The notes beneath the pieces are model-generated. The model did no database searches. It was given only the letters and a program-made list of their open reading frames with translations, and had not been told where the DNA came from. A stretch of 64,000 bases of DNA from Pseudanabaena sp. BC1403 (GTDB lineage: Bacteria > Cyanobacteriota > Cyanobacteriia > Pseudanabaenales > Pseudanabaenaceae), in NCBI RefSeq assembly GCF_002914585.1, contig NZ_PDDM01000008.1, positions 62,001 through 126,000 of the forward strand, in the 5' to 3' direction. The position numbers and the translations under genes were made by a program. Positions 15,679-23,266 of the stretch are shown piece by piece (position 1 is the stretch's first letter; the number at the start of each line of letters is the position of its first letter).

Positions 15679-16416
15679 TTAAGCCTTTATTGTGTTCAGC
15701 ACCCAGCGAAAGGCGTAGCGCCATTTGAGCGAGAAATTAATCAATCCTGCCGATTCAGCGATGCTTTTTAATTCAGAGGATTTGAACCCACGCAAAACTG
15801 AAAGTGGTGCATCATTGCGAACCATCTGCACAGCAGGCAATAGCCTTGTTAGCGCATAGATTCCATAATAGGCAAAAGGATGACGATGTAAATCATTAAT
15901 CAGAATGCCATGCTTCGAGATCCGCTGCATCGATCGCACAATTTGCGCGGCATTCTCATGGGCAAAGTGATGCAAAAACATTGCTGCGATCGCAATATCA
16001 AACTCATGGTCAGCATAGGGCAAAGCCAAAGCATCCGCAACTTCCACTTTGATTTTTGCTTGTAGATCTGCTGGCAATCGCTTTTTTAAAGCTGCACGGG
16101 CATAATCTACGGTGACAGGATTAGCATCGATCGCAACGATCTCGACATTAATTGCAGGAGATTGAGCTGCCGCCCAACGCACAATATATTCAGGGAAATC
16201 GCCGATGCCAGTGCCAATATCAAGAATGCGTGTCGTTTGATTTGATTGCGATCGGGCTTTGAGAAAAGGCGAGAGGATTTCCATCGTAGTTGCATATCCG
16301 CCCAGTAGTTGATTGATCGGGCGCAGTTGCTCTAATGCGTCAGTAAGTCGCTCATCCTGAATTGAAAAATCATCCATCAATTCATCTTGATTAGTACGGA
16401 TTTGAAATGAAGGCAT
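15679..16416 (-). CDS. class I SAM-dependent methyltransferase
   Basis: 245-aa methyltransferase. The SAM-binding motif I is clear (RILDIGTGIGDFPEYI), followed by an acidic motif II (VEIVAIDANPVTVDYAR) and ALALPYADHEFDIAIAAMFLHHF (motif III region). The sequence is of the UbiE/small-molecule type. It follows the type III polyketide synthase gene in the same direction, and the likely substrate is the polyketide product or an intermediate. That is inference from context. The 80-bp gap contains a strong hairpin, so co-transcription may be partial. Confidence 0.85.
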   Translation of the reverse strand: MPSFQIRTNQDELMDDFSIQDERLTDALEQLRPINQLLGGYATTMEILSPFLKARSQSNQTTRILDIGTGIGDFPEYIVRWAAAQSPAINVEIVAIDANPVTVDYARAALKKRLPADLQAKIKVEVADALALPYADHEFDIAIAAMFLHHFAHENAAQIVRSMQRISKHGILINDLHRHPFAYYGIYALTRLLPAVQMVRNDAPLSVLRGFKSSELKSIAESAGLINFSLKWRYAFRWVLNTIKA

Positions 16417-16442
16417 ATATGTTCCTAATTGTGTGAGTTATT

Positions 16443-16487
16443 GCCCTACAATGTAACGCCCGCGCAGCGGGCGTTACATTGTAGGGC
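16443..16487 (-). terminator. hairpin between polyketide synthase and methyltransferase genes
   Basis: Perfect 21-bp arms (16443-16463 and 16467-16487), loop GCA. It lies just past the polyketide synthase stop on the minus strand. It may terminate or attenuate before the methyltransferase gene. Confidence 0.75.
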
Positions 16488-16496
16488 TTTATACGC

Positions 16497-17612
16497 TTAG
16501 ACTTTTTGAAATAGACAACCTTCAATTGATAGCCCAGGACCAAAGGCTAAGGCAATCCCATTTTGAAAGGGAGCAGATGCTCCTGATTGATGTTTATCTA
16601 AAATCTGTTTGAGGATAAATAGAATTGTCGGCGAACTCATATTGCCATAACGGCACAAGACCTCAAAGGAATCAGCCACCATGCGATCGCTAAGTTCACA
16701 AGCTGATTGAATATTTTCAATAATCTTTCTTCCCCCTGGATGAATTGCCCAAAAATCCAGATCATTGGTCGTGAGATGATGTTGCTTTAAGAAAGCTTGT
16801 AAATAATCTGGTAGATGCGATACTACTACATCAGGAACTCTCGGTGATAAGCCCATCAAAAAACCAGTATCACCAATTGTCCAATTCATTAGTTCTTCAG
16901 TGTTTTCGATCAGCAAACTATATCCATCGGTATAAGCTAGCTTTCCTTCCGCTTGAGCAAATGGATTTGAAGTCAAAATCGCGGCAGCAGCTCCATCGGA
17001 AAAAATGGCGTTGATAATCGTATTTTCTAAGGTGTCAGCGACTTGAAAATGCAATGAACATAGCTCAACGCAAACTAAGAGAACTTTAGCTTGGCGATCG
17101 CTTTGACAGATGGCATGAGCAGTTCTGAGTCCATTAAAAGCTGCATGACAGCCCATAAAGCCAATCATCGTGCGAGAGACAGTATAGGAAAGCCCTAAAT
17201 GCTTGATGAGGTGAATATCGATACCAGGAGCAGAAAAGCCAGTACAACTGACTACAATTAAATGGGTGATGTCTTGAGCATTAAGATTTTCGGCTTCAGC
17301 GATCGCTTGTTGTGCAGCTTGCAAGGCAATTTTCGGAGCATAGGTTTCATATTTTTGATTGCGGCTAAAGGTAGTTGGGGCGGGCGTGAGTTCCCAATTA
17401 TGAGGATATAATTCAAAATTTTGGAGATCGCCACCATAGTCTGAAATACAGCTAAAGCGATAATCGATTCCTGAATTTGCATAAATTGATGGAATTCTTT
17501 TTCTAATGGAAGCTGATAAACTTTCTGTTTTTAACATAAAGTCCGCAGCTTCTGCCTGTGTTAGTTTATAAGGTGGGTTCGCAGTAGCGATCGCTTCTAA
17601 AACTGTATACAT
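16497..17612 (-). CDS. type III polyketide synthase (chalcone synthase-like)
   Basis: Homodimeric ketosynthase of the chalcone/stilbene synthase family, 371 aa. It condenses malonyl-CoA units onto a CoA-bound starter. The triad is intact: C155 in GFMGCHAAFNGL, H291 in WAIHPGGRK and N324 in CRYGNMSSP. The C-terminal GxGPG-type loop reads ALAFGPGLSIEG. The starter unit cannot be read from the sequence; products in related bacterial enzymes include pyrones, alkylresorcinols and tetrahydroxynaphthalene. With the following methyltransferase it makes a minimal type III PKS cluster. Confidence 0.93.
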   Translation of the reverse strand: MYTVLEAIATANPPYKLTQAEAADFMLKTESLSASIRKRIPSIYANSGIDYRFSCISDYGGDLQNFELYPHNWELTPAPTTFSRNQKYETYAPKIALQAAQQAIAEAENLNAQDITHLIVVSCTGFSAPGIDIHLIKHLGLSYTVSRTMIGFMGCHAAFNGLRTAHAICQSDRQAKVLLVCVELCSLHFQVADTLENTIINAIFSDGAAAAILTSNPFAQAEGKLAYTDGYSLLIENTEELMNWTIGDTGFLMGLSPRVPDVVVSHLPDYLQAFLKQHHLTTNDLDFWAIHPGGRKIIENIQSACELSDRMVADSFEVLCRYGNMSSPTILFILKQILDKHQSGASAPFQNGIALAFGPGLSIEGCLFQKV

Positions 17613-17762
17613 TTGGTTAAGCCCAATATACGAATATCAAATTAAACTTTTCACTTTTGCCATAGGCAAAGCGATGTAATTTGCTTTACAAATACTTTTA
17701 TAGAAACAATCTGAGAGATTAAGAACCCATTCCTTATAGCTGTTTACAATCAAACAAAGCTC

Positions 17763-17811
17763 AATAAATTTTTCAACAGTGTTACTTCGCAACACTGTTG
17801 AAAAATTTACT
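17763..17811. repeat. AT-rich palindrome
   Basis: 21-base arms (17763-17783 and 17791-17811) with one terminal mismatch. Centre and flanks resemble the palindrome at 13776-13830. Confidence 0.6.
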
Positions 17812-17930
17812 GATTCAATCTTAATCGCAAAGAGCTGGAAGGAATAAATATACAAATCAATCGTTAGGTGCAATAGCCTTAGCCTTACATTGTATATCTT
17901 TCTCAATATTCCTGTCTGAGACTCATTACT

Positions 17931-18084
17931 CCCACAGATAGAGATGTCAACCAGATTGACTGATAAATCTCTGTGGGGGCAGGTTTAGTAGATCCGTGAT
18001 TGGCTTACAGCAAATCTTTTAGCAAAACCTGCCCCTAGTGTAAAATGCGGATTCCCACAGTTTTATCAGTCAATCAGGATATCA
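17931..18084. repeat. nested foldback element or structured RNA
   Basis: Three nested inverted repeats pair across about 150 bp: GATTGACTGATAAA (17954-17967) with 18062-18075; CTGTGGG (17971-17977) with 18054-18060; GGGGCAGGTTT (17976-17986) with 18025-18035. A competing local stem CCCACAGA/TCTGTGGG (17931-17938 with 17970-17977) is also possible, so two folds exclude each other. It could be a small RNA, a leader switch or a decayed mobile element. Confidence 0.55.
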
Positions 18085-18176
18085 ACAAGTTCTTTGAAAT
18101 CGATAGCAAATATCAATCCAAAATAATTTGTGAGAAGTACGTTCGTAGGATGTGCTGCTCAAAAAATCTCAAAAGT

Positions 18177-19889
18177 CTACAATGAGGTGACTTTACTAGC
18201 GATCGGCATCCTCCAACCAGAACCAAAAGCGCGATCAGTGATTTTCAAACCAGGGGCAGCTTGGCGGCGCTTAAATTCCGCGATTTTGACCAGACGCACT
18301 ACGCGATCAACGATCGCTGGCTCATGCCCTGTGGCAATAATTTCCGCAGCAGCGAGATGTTGATTAATCAGCTTGTGCAAAATATCATCAAGGATGTCAT
18401 AGGGAGGAAGGGAATCTTGATCTAGTTGATCAGGCTTGAGCTCAGCACTGGGCGGCTTGGTAATAATATTCACAGGAATTACTTCAAAGATTCCTTGTTT
18501 AATCGATAAATTATAATTAGTACGGTTTAGCCATTCACAAATAGAGAATACTCTTGTTTTGGGGACATCTGCGATCGCAGCAAGCCCACCATTCATATCA
18601 CCATAAAGCGTGCAGTACCCCACTGAAACCTCTGATTTGTTACCTGTAGAAAGGAGTAAATGACCAAACTTGTTAGAGATTCCCATCAGCAGGCTCCCGC
18701 GAATTCTCGACTGCAAATTCTCTTCAGTCACATCATTAGTTTGCCCCGCAAATAGATTGCTAAGACTAGCGTCAAAGGCTTCCATCATTGGCTGAATTGG
18801 AATTGTTTGCGTAGAGATTCCTAAGTTATGAGCCAAGGCGATCGCATCGGTAATTGAATGTGCAGAACTGTAGGGAGAAGGCATCAGTACCCCTAACACA
18901 TTCGCTTTGCCAATTGCCTCTGCTGCGATCGCTGCAACTAGAGCCGAGTCGATGCCGCCACTCAAACCAATCACTACCTGACGAAATCGACATTTCTGGA
19001 CGTAGTCACGCACACCAAGCACTAGAGCCGCAAAAATTTCCGCATCATCAGTTTCGTATTTAGATGGAGTGGGGCATAGCACCACTCCATCTAAACGCAC
19101 AATTAATAAATCTTCCTCAAAACCCTCGCCAAGCGCAATTATTTCACCACGTCGATTGAATGCCATACTCCGCCCATCAAAGATCAAATCATCATTTGCC
19201 CCAACCTGATTGGCATACAGCAATGGCAAGTCGTGCATGAGCGCACTATGACTCAACATCGCTTCGCGTAACTTCTGCTTACCAACCGCATAGGGTGAAG
19301 CCGATAAATTGAGTAGCAAATCTAATTCGTGATTCGCAGCTAGTTCAGCAACAGGATCATCGGCATAGCTACGTTTTCCCCAAAATTTCTCGTCATTCCA
19401 AATATCTTCGCAAATGGTTACACCTATATTTAGAGATGATCCCCCCTTCAGATTTAGCGTAAAAACTTGGCTCCCATTCCCTACCGCAAAATAACGATCT
19501 TCATCAAATACGTCATAGGTTGGCAATAACCGCTTATGAAAAATTTGCTGAACCTTGCCACCTAGCAATAGAGCCGCACTATTAAATAGTGGTTTTCCTC
19601 CTGCTTGGTTAGCCTGTGGGTTTACTGATACTGTCCCCACTAGTACTGCAACATCAGGTGGGAGATTACTCGCAAGCTCAGCGATCGCCTTGTCCATATC
19701 GCGCACAAATTGATGATTCATCAACAAGTCACGAGGTGGGTAGCCACAAAGTGATAACTCAGGTGTCAGAACTAGCTGCGCCCCTTGCTCAGCTAATTTT
19801 TGGGCAGCAGCTAGTATGCGATCGCAGTTACCGACCAAATCACCAATGACTGGATTAAGTTGTGCGATCCCAAAAAGTATAGGAGACAT
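18177..19889 (-). CDS. nadE: glutamine-dependent NAD+ synthetase
   Basis: Last step of NAD biosynthesis: amidates nicotinate adenine dinucleotide. 570 aa in two domains. The N-terminal nitrilase-type glutaminase (about 1-270) has Glu in LVLTPELSLCGYPP, Lys in HKRLLPTYDVFDE and Cys in NIGVTICEDIWNDE. The C-terminal ATP-PPase synthetase domain has the P-loop VIGLSGGIDSALVAAI near residue 310 and CTLYGDMNGG further on. The enzyme can therefore use glutamine as well as ammonia. Single gene. Confidence 0.95.
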   Translation of the reverse strand: MSPILFGIAQLNPVIGDLVGNCDRILAAAQKLAEQGAQLVLTPELSLCGYPPRDLLMNHQFVRDMDKAIAELASNLPPDVAVLVGTVSVNPQANQAGGKPLFNSAALLLGGKVQQIFHKRLLPTYDVFDEDRYFAVGNGSQVFTLNLKGGSSLNIGVTICEDIWNDEKFWGKRSYADDPVAELAANHELDLLLNLSASPYAVGKQKLREAMLSHSALMHDLPLLYANQVGANDDLIFDGRSMAFNRRGEIIALGEGFEEDLLIVRLDGVVLCPTPSKYETDDAEIFAALVLGVRDYVQKCRFRQVVIGLSGGIDSALVAAIAAEAIGKANVLGVLMPSPYSSAHSITDAIALAHNLGISTQTIPIQPMMEAFDASLSNLFAGQTNDVTEENLQSRIRGSLLMGISNKFGHLLLSTGNKSEVSVGYCTLYGDMNGGLAAIADVPKTRVFSICEWLNRTNYNLSIKQGIFEVIPVNIITKPPSAELKPDQLDQDSLPPYDILDDILHKLINQHLAAAEIIATGHEPAIVDRVVRLVKIAEFKRRQAAPGLKITDRAFGSGWRMPIASKVTSL

Positions 19890-19912
19890 AATTATTTTAT
19901 CTTTTTGAAGTT

Positions 19913-20015
19913 ATACCAATTCACAAAAGTGTGACAACACTTCTGTGAATTAAAAACCAAACCCTGTAAGGGTTTTAAAAGCACAAAATGGCTGCGCCAC
20001 TTTGTGTTTTGGTAT
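19913..20015. repeat. composite palindromic repeat, copy 1
   Basis: Bounded by ATACCAA and TTGGTAT. It contains a CACAAAAGTGTGACAACACTT palindrome, the string CCTGTAAGGGTTTTAAAAG and a CACAAAATGG/CCACTTTGTG stem. A second copy, same order and orientation, lies at 44189-44292. Confidence 0.7.
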
Positions 20016-20035
20016 TATTAGTGATGAGCTTGTCC

Positions 20036-20082
20036 AAATATATTAGAAAAGCCTTGCAAAGCAAGGCTTTTCTAATATATTT
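20036..20082. terminator. perfect 22-bp hairpin after the CPP1-like gene
   Basis: Arms 20036-20057 and 20061-20082, loop AAA. It lies between the CPP1-like gene stop and the start of nadE, and could terminate the CPP1-like transcript. Confidence 0.7.
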
Positions 20083-20133
20083 GAGTTTGCAAAAGAGTGC
20101 AAAACCATCTAAACAGCTAATCGCTAATCGCTT

Positions 20134-20754
20134 TTATCTCAAGAAACAAGCATGAAGCCACATCACCAACAAAATAATTACTGTCTGGATGGGGCTAGGG
20201 AAAAATCCACTTCCTACTAAACGTGATACTACTAAAACTTGATTGGTTAAAGTTGCTAATAATACACCGACAGTAATTCCTGATAAGGAGATAAGCAAAG
20301 CACGTCCAAAGCGATTTTCTTTGCGGGTTAGCAAAATAACACTGGCAATCAAACCAAACGATAGCCATGTAGTAGTGACAGCAGGGACAAAAAAGCTAAC
20401 TGCTGCAAGTCCTGTAAAAATCCCCAGAGAGATATAAATGTCTTTTTTGCTTGGACTGTCTAAGAGTTTCGACAACCAAGATGGGGCGCGACGCTGTGTA
20501 TTGTTTTGGAGAGCAGCAGGGATCGCCGCAGATAAACGTTCAGGATAACGAATGCGATCGGGTACGGCAATCTTTCCTTCTTTTCGGGCGCGTAAACGAT
20601 CCATAAGGATGGCATCGTAAGCAACCTCAATCATTTCTTGTTGAGACTCATCCCCCTCATTTTCGCGCAATAGGCGATCGCGTGCATCGCGCACTTCTTC
20701 AAAGGAGGCTTCGTCGTTGACTCCTAATTTGTCGTAGGGAGTTGGTTCGCTCAT
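20134..20754 (-). CDS. CPP1-like (DUF3353) J-like membrane protein
   Basis: 206-aa protein with an N-terminal J-domain-like region (MSEPTPYDKLGVNDEASFEE, then YDAILMDRLRARKEGKI) that lacks the HPD tripeptide of true DnaJ proteins. Three or four C-terminal hydrophobic segments follow (about 110-205). This is the plastid/cyanobacterial CPP1 family (chaperone-like protein of POR1), which in plants stabilises protochlorophyllide oxidoreductase. Its role in cyanobacteria is less clear. Single-gene unit with a hairpin on each side. Confidence 0.85.
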   Translation of the reverse strand: MSEPTPYDKLGVNDEASFEEVRDARDRLLRENEGDESQQEMIEVAYDAILMDRLRARKEGKIAVPDRIRYPERLSAAIPAALQNNTQRRAPSWLSKLLDSPSKKDIYISLGIFTGLAAVSFFVPAVTTTWLSFGLIASVILLTRKENRFGRALLISLSGITVGVLLATLTNQVLVVSRLVGSGFFPSPIQTVIILLVMWLHACFLR

Positions 20755-20871
20755 TTTTCCAACTATGAATGTTTAAAGGAAGGTAAGCAACTAAATTAGA
20801 AAATAGTATGCAGTTTAATGTCTAAAGATAGTATAGCGCCTCATTTAAAATACTCATCGAATTTTATAAAC

Positions 20872-20916
20872 CCGAAAAGAGAGTTGAGGTGTTTCGCGCC
20901 GCGACTCTCTTTTCGG
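20872..20916 (-). terminator. terminator hairpin after the Uma2-like gene
   Basis: 13-bp arms CCGAAAAGAGAGT / ACTCTCTTTTCGG around an imperfect GC-rich middle, four bases beyond the stop of the minus-strand gene. Confidence 0.75.
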
Positions 20917-20919
20917 ATT

Positions 20920-21618
20920 TTAGAGTGCAAAGCGCTGTAATAGCCATGCCCCAACTTCAGATTGAGATTTTTCGCGACTGAGTTTTAGTGCAGCTTCGAG
21001 ATCAGCGATCGCTAGTCCACCTAATAATTTAGATGAGGTGATTTGACGACTGCCACCATTTTCCAACATTTCTAAGGCGATAATTTTCACCTCTTGGACA
21101 TCAATCACCCAATATTCACTAGTACCTAACTGCTCATACAGCAAGCGCTTCTTTCCTAAGTCATCATTGATCGTGGAACTAGATATTTCAATCACCAAAT
21201 TCGGTGCAGGCGATTCATCGAGACTGACGATGGAACTACTGCAAGGTGCGTGGGATGAGACTTCACCAACGTAGTACGAGATGTCTGGCTGACAGCCTTG
21301 AACTCCTGTTTTGACATAGCTAGCATTAAGTAAGCCTGTAATGGGAATATTTTTTAATGTGCAGTATAAGGCGATCGCAAAGTAGATAATGCCATTATCT
21401 CGTGCATGTTCTGAACCCACAGGCATAGTTTCAATCCTCATTTGCTTAATTTGATTAGTGTCGTAATAGCAACGAGATTCTGCATACAGAGGATTTTCGA
21501 GAATCTTTACAAACTCGTCCCATGTTGCACTAATCCACTGATCAGTGATGAGTTGCTGGGATCGTGAATCTGCTAAGTTTTCCTGTTGTTTGATAGGGGG
21601 AGGAGCGATCGCTGTCAT
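20920..21618 (-). CDS. Uma2-family (DUF820) PD-(D/E)XK nuclease-like protein
   Basis: 232-aa member of the very abundant cyanobacterial Uma2/DUF820 family, a restriction-endonuclease fold with unknown biological role. The core reads APNLVIEISSSTINDDLGKK followed by YEQLGTSEYWVIDV. In most relatives the first catalytic residue is Asp in PDLVVEI; here it is Asn, so activity may be reduced or lost. The ATG at 21618 is chosen because it is preceded by GGGAG at good spacing. Stand-alone gene. Confidence 0.85.
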   Translation of the reverse strand: MTAIAPPPIKQQENLADSRSQQLITDQWISATWDEFVKILENPLYAESRCYYDTNQIKQMRIETMPVGSEHARDNGIIYFAIALYCTLKNIPITGLLNASYVKTGVQGCQPDISYYVGEVSSHAPCSSSIVSLDESPAPNLVIEISSSTINDDLGKKRLLYEQLGTSEYWVIDVQEVKIIALEMLENGGSRQITSSKLLGGLAIADLEAALKLSREKSQSEVGAWLLQRFAL

Positions 21619-21882
21619 CTTGATATTCTCCCAAAACAAATACTTTTCTTTAATGATATCAAACCTGAAATACTAAAGGCGTTGCAAAGCCCTGCTTTCC
21701 AGCAACTCTAATTATGAAAACAATTTTGTTAATGAGAATTGCTGACTGTCTTCAGTCTTTCGGATTAAAGGTGTGTTTCTCATAACGCATTTCCGATAGC
21801 GATCACCATACAATTCTGTAGACTGTCATGATGTACGAATTGTTTTTAAAAAAATCCTTTTATTTTTAATGGATCTGTCCAA

Positions 21883-22875
21883 ATGGATTTAGACCTAATC
21901 GTTTCTAATGTGCTTAACCCGCCAATCCTGTTCTTTTTTCTGGGCATGTTAGCGGTGTTGATTAAATCAGATTTAGAAATCCCGCCGCCAATTCCGAAAT
22001 TATTTTCACTATATTTACTGTTGGCGATCGGGTTTAAGGGTGGGGTTGAGCTAGTTAAAAGTGGCATTAGCCAAGCTGTAGTGCTGACCATGCTTGCCGC
22101 GATCCTGATGGCTTGCGTTGTTCCTGTTTACTCATTTTTTATTCTTAAGATCAAGCTTGACTCATACAACGCCGCCGCGATCGCGGCAACTTACGGCTCG
22201 ATCAGTGCTGTTACTTTTATTACGGCAAGTTCATTTTTGAGCCAGTTGGGGATTTCTTTTGATGGCTATATGGTGGCAGCCTTAGCGCTGATGGAGTCTC
22301 CTGCAATTATTGTGGGACTGATCCTCGTGAGCCTATTTACTGCCGCAGACAAAGCGAACAAAGGAGAAACTAGCGAATTTGCATGGTCAGAAGTTTTACG
22401 CGAAGCTTTTTTAAATAGTTCCGTGTTTTTGCTAGTTGGCAGTTTGATTATTGGTTGCTTAACAGGTGAAAGGGGATGGCATGTATTGTCGCCTTTTACT
22501 CAAGACATGTTTTATGGAGTGTTGACGTTCTTCTTGATGGATATGGGGCTAGTCGCCGCCAAAAGAATTAAAGATCTCCAAAAAACAGGTGTTTTCTTAA
22601 TTGCTTTTGCAATTTTGATGCCAATCTTGAATTCGGGTGTTGGCATTGCGATCGCTAAATTGATTTCCATGTCACAAGGAGATGCACTCTTATTTGCGGT
22701 GCTATGTGCCAGTGCATCATATATTGCAGTACCTGCTGCCATGCGTCTTACTGTGCCAGAAGCCAATCCTAGCCTCTATGTTTCGACGGCTTTGGCTGTT
22801 ACATTTCCTTTCAACATTATTGTAGGGATTCCTTTGTATATGTACGTGATTAATTTGTTTTGGGTAACAACTTAA
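21883..22875 (+). CDS. sbtA: sodium-dependent bicarbonate transporter SbtA
   Basis: High-affinity Na+/HCO3- symporter of the inner membrane, part of the carbon-concentrating mechanism. The 330-aa protein has about ten hydrophobic segments and the family pattern, including the N-terminal NPPILFFFLGMLAVLIKSDL, AIGFKGGVEL and AAIAATYGSISAVTFITA. The C-terminal repeat half contains SASYIAVPAAMRLTVPEANP. It is somewhat shorter than the roughly 370-aa Synechocystis protein. sbtB follows after 83 bp with a hairpin between, so the two are probably co-regulated, usually induced by low CO2. Confidence 0.93.
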   Translation: MDLDLIVSNVLNPPILFFFLGMLAVLIKSDLEIPPPIPKLFSLYLLLAIGFKGGVELVKSGISQAVVLTMLAAILMACVVPVYSFFILKIKLDSYNAAAIAATYGSISAVTFITASSFLSQLGISFDGYMVAALALMESPAIIVGLILVSLFTAADKANKGETSEFAWSEVLREAFLNSSVFLLVGSLIIGCLTGERGWHVLSPFTQDMFYGVLTFFLMDMGLVAAKRIKDLQKTGVFLIAFAILMPILNSGVGIAIAKLISMSQGDALLFAVLCASASYIAVPAAMRLTVPEANPSLYVSTALAVTFPFNIIVGIPLYMYVINLFWVTT

Positions 22876-22879
22876 TCCA

Positions 22880-22906
22880 TAATGACGGCGCTTTGCGCCG
22901 TCATTA
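22880..22906 (+). terminator. hairpin between sbtA and sbtB
   Basis: Perfect 12-bp arms (22880-22891 and 22895-22906), loop TTT, followed by ATTTTT. It may partly terminate transcription so that sbtA and sbtB differ in expression. Confidence 0.75.
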
Positions 22907-22958
22907 ATTTTTGATTATCGGCAAAAAAATTTAGTAAGAATTTATTACATATAAAATC

Positions 22959-23264
22959 ATGCAAGCTGTTAAAAGAATTGAAATTGTTTCTGATTCTGTT
23001 GAGTCTCACAAGATTATCAATGTATTAGAAAAAGTTGGCGTTTTGAACTACACAGTAATTCGCAATGTCGTCGGTAAAGGGGTCAGAGGGACTAATTCAG
23101 GCGATCTCGACATGAGTATGCTGGAAAATGACTATGTGATTGCTTTCTTTTTGGAAGACAAAACTAAATTGCTGGTCGAGAAACTCAAGCCCGTTACCAA
23201 AAAATTTGGTGGAGTTTGTTATATCTCCGATGCGATGGCAATTAGTTCGGTAACTGTTAGTTAG
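22959..23264 (+). CDS. sbtB: PII-like carbon signalling protein SbtB
   Basis: 101-aa PII-fold protein that binds SbtA and senses adenine nucleotides (cAMP, AMP, ADP, ATP). The ferredoxin-like core (KRIEIVSDSVESHKIINVLEK) and a T-loop with NVVGKGVRGTNSGDLDM are visible. The protein ends at ISSVTVS and lacks the C-terminal redox-active CGPxGC loop found in some SbtB proteins, which suggests it does not hydrolyse nucleotides under redox control. It ends 2 bp from the convergent murJ gene. Confidence 0.9.
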   Translation: MQAVKRIEIVSDSVESHKIINVLEKVGVLNYTVIRNVVGKGVRGTNSGDLDMSMLENDYVIAFFLEDKTKLLVEKLKPVTKKFGGVCYISDAMAISSVTVS

Positions 23265-23266
23265 TG

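Larger units (their letters stand above)
17613..18176. other. gene-free spacer with foldback structures
   Basis: 564 bp between nadE and the polyketide synthase gene, both on the minus strand. No credible gene. It holds a palindrome (17763-17811) and a nested inverted-repeat structure (17931-18084), and should carry the polyketide synthase promoter. Confidence 0.55.

Noticed and set aside
17637-17906. 89-codon minus-strand frame upstream of the polyketide synthase
   Set aside because: It runs through an AT-rich palindrome and has no recognisable domain or ribosome site.
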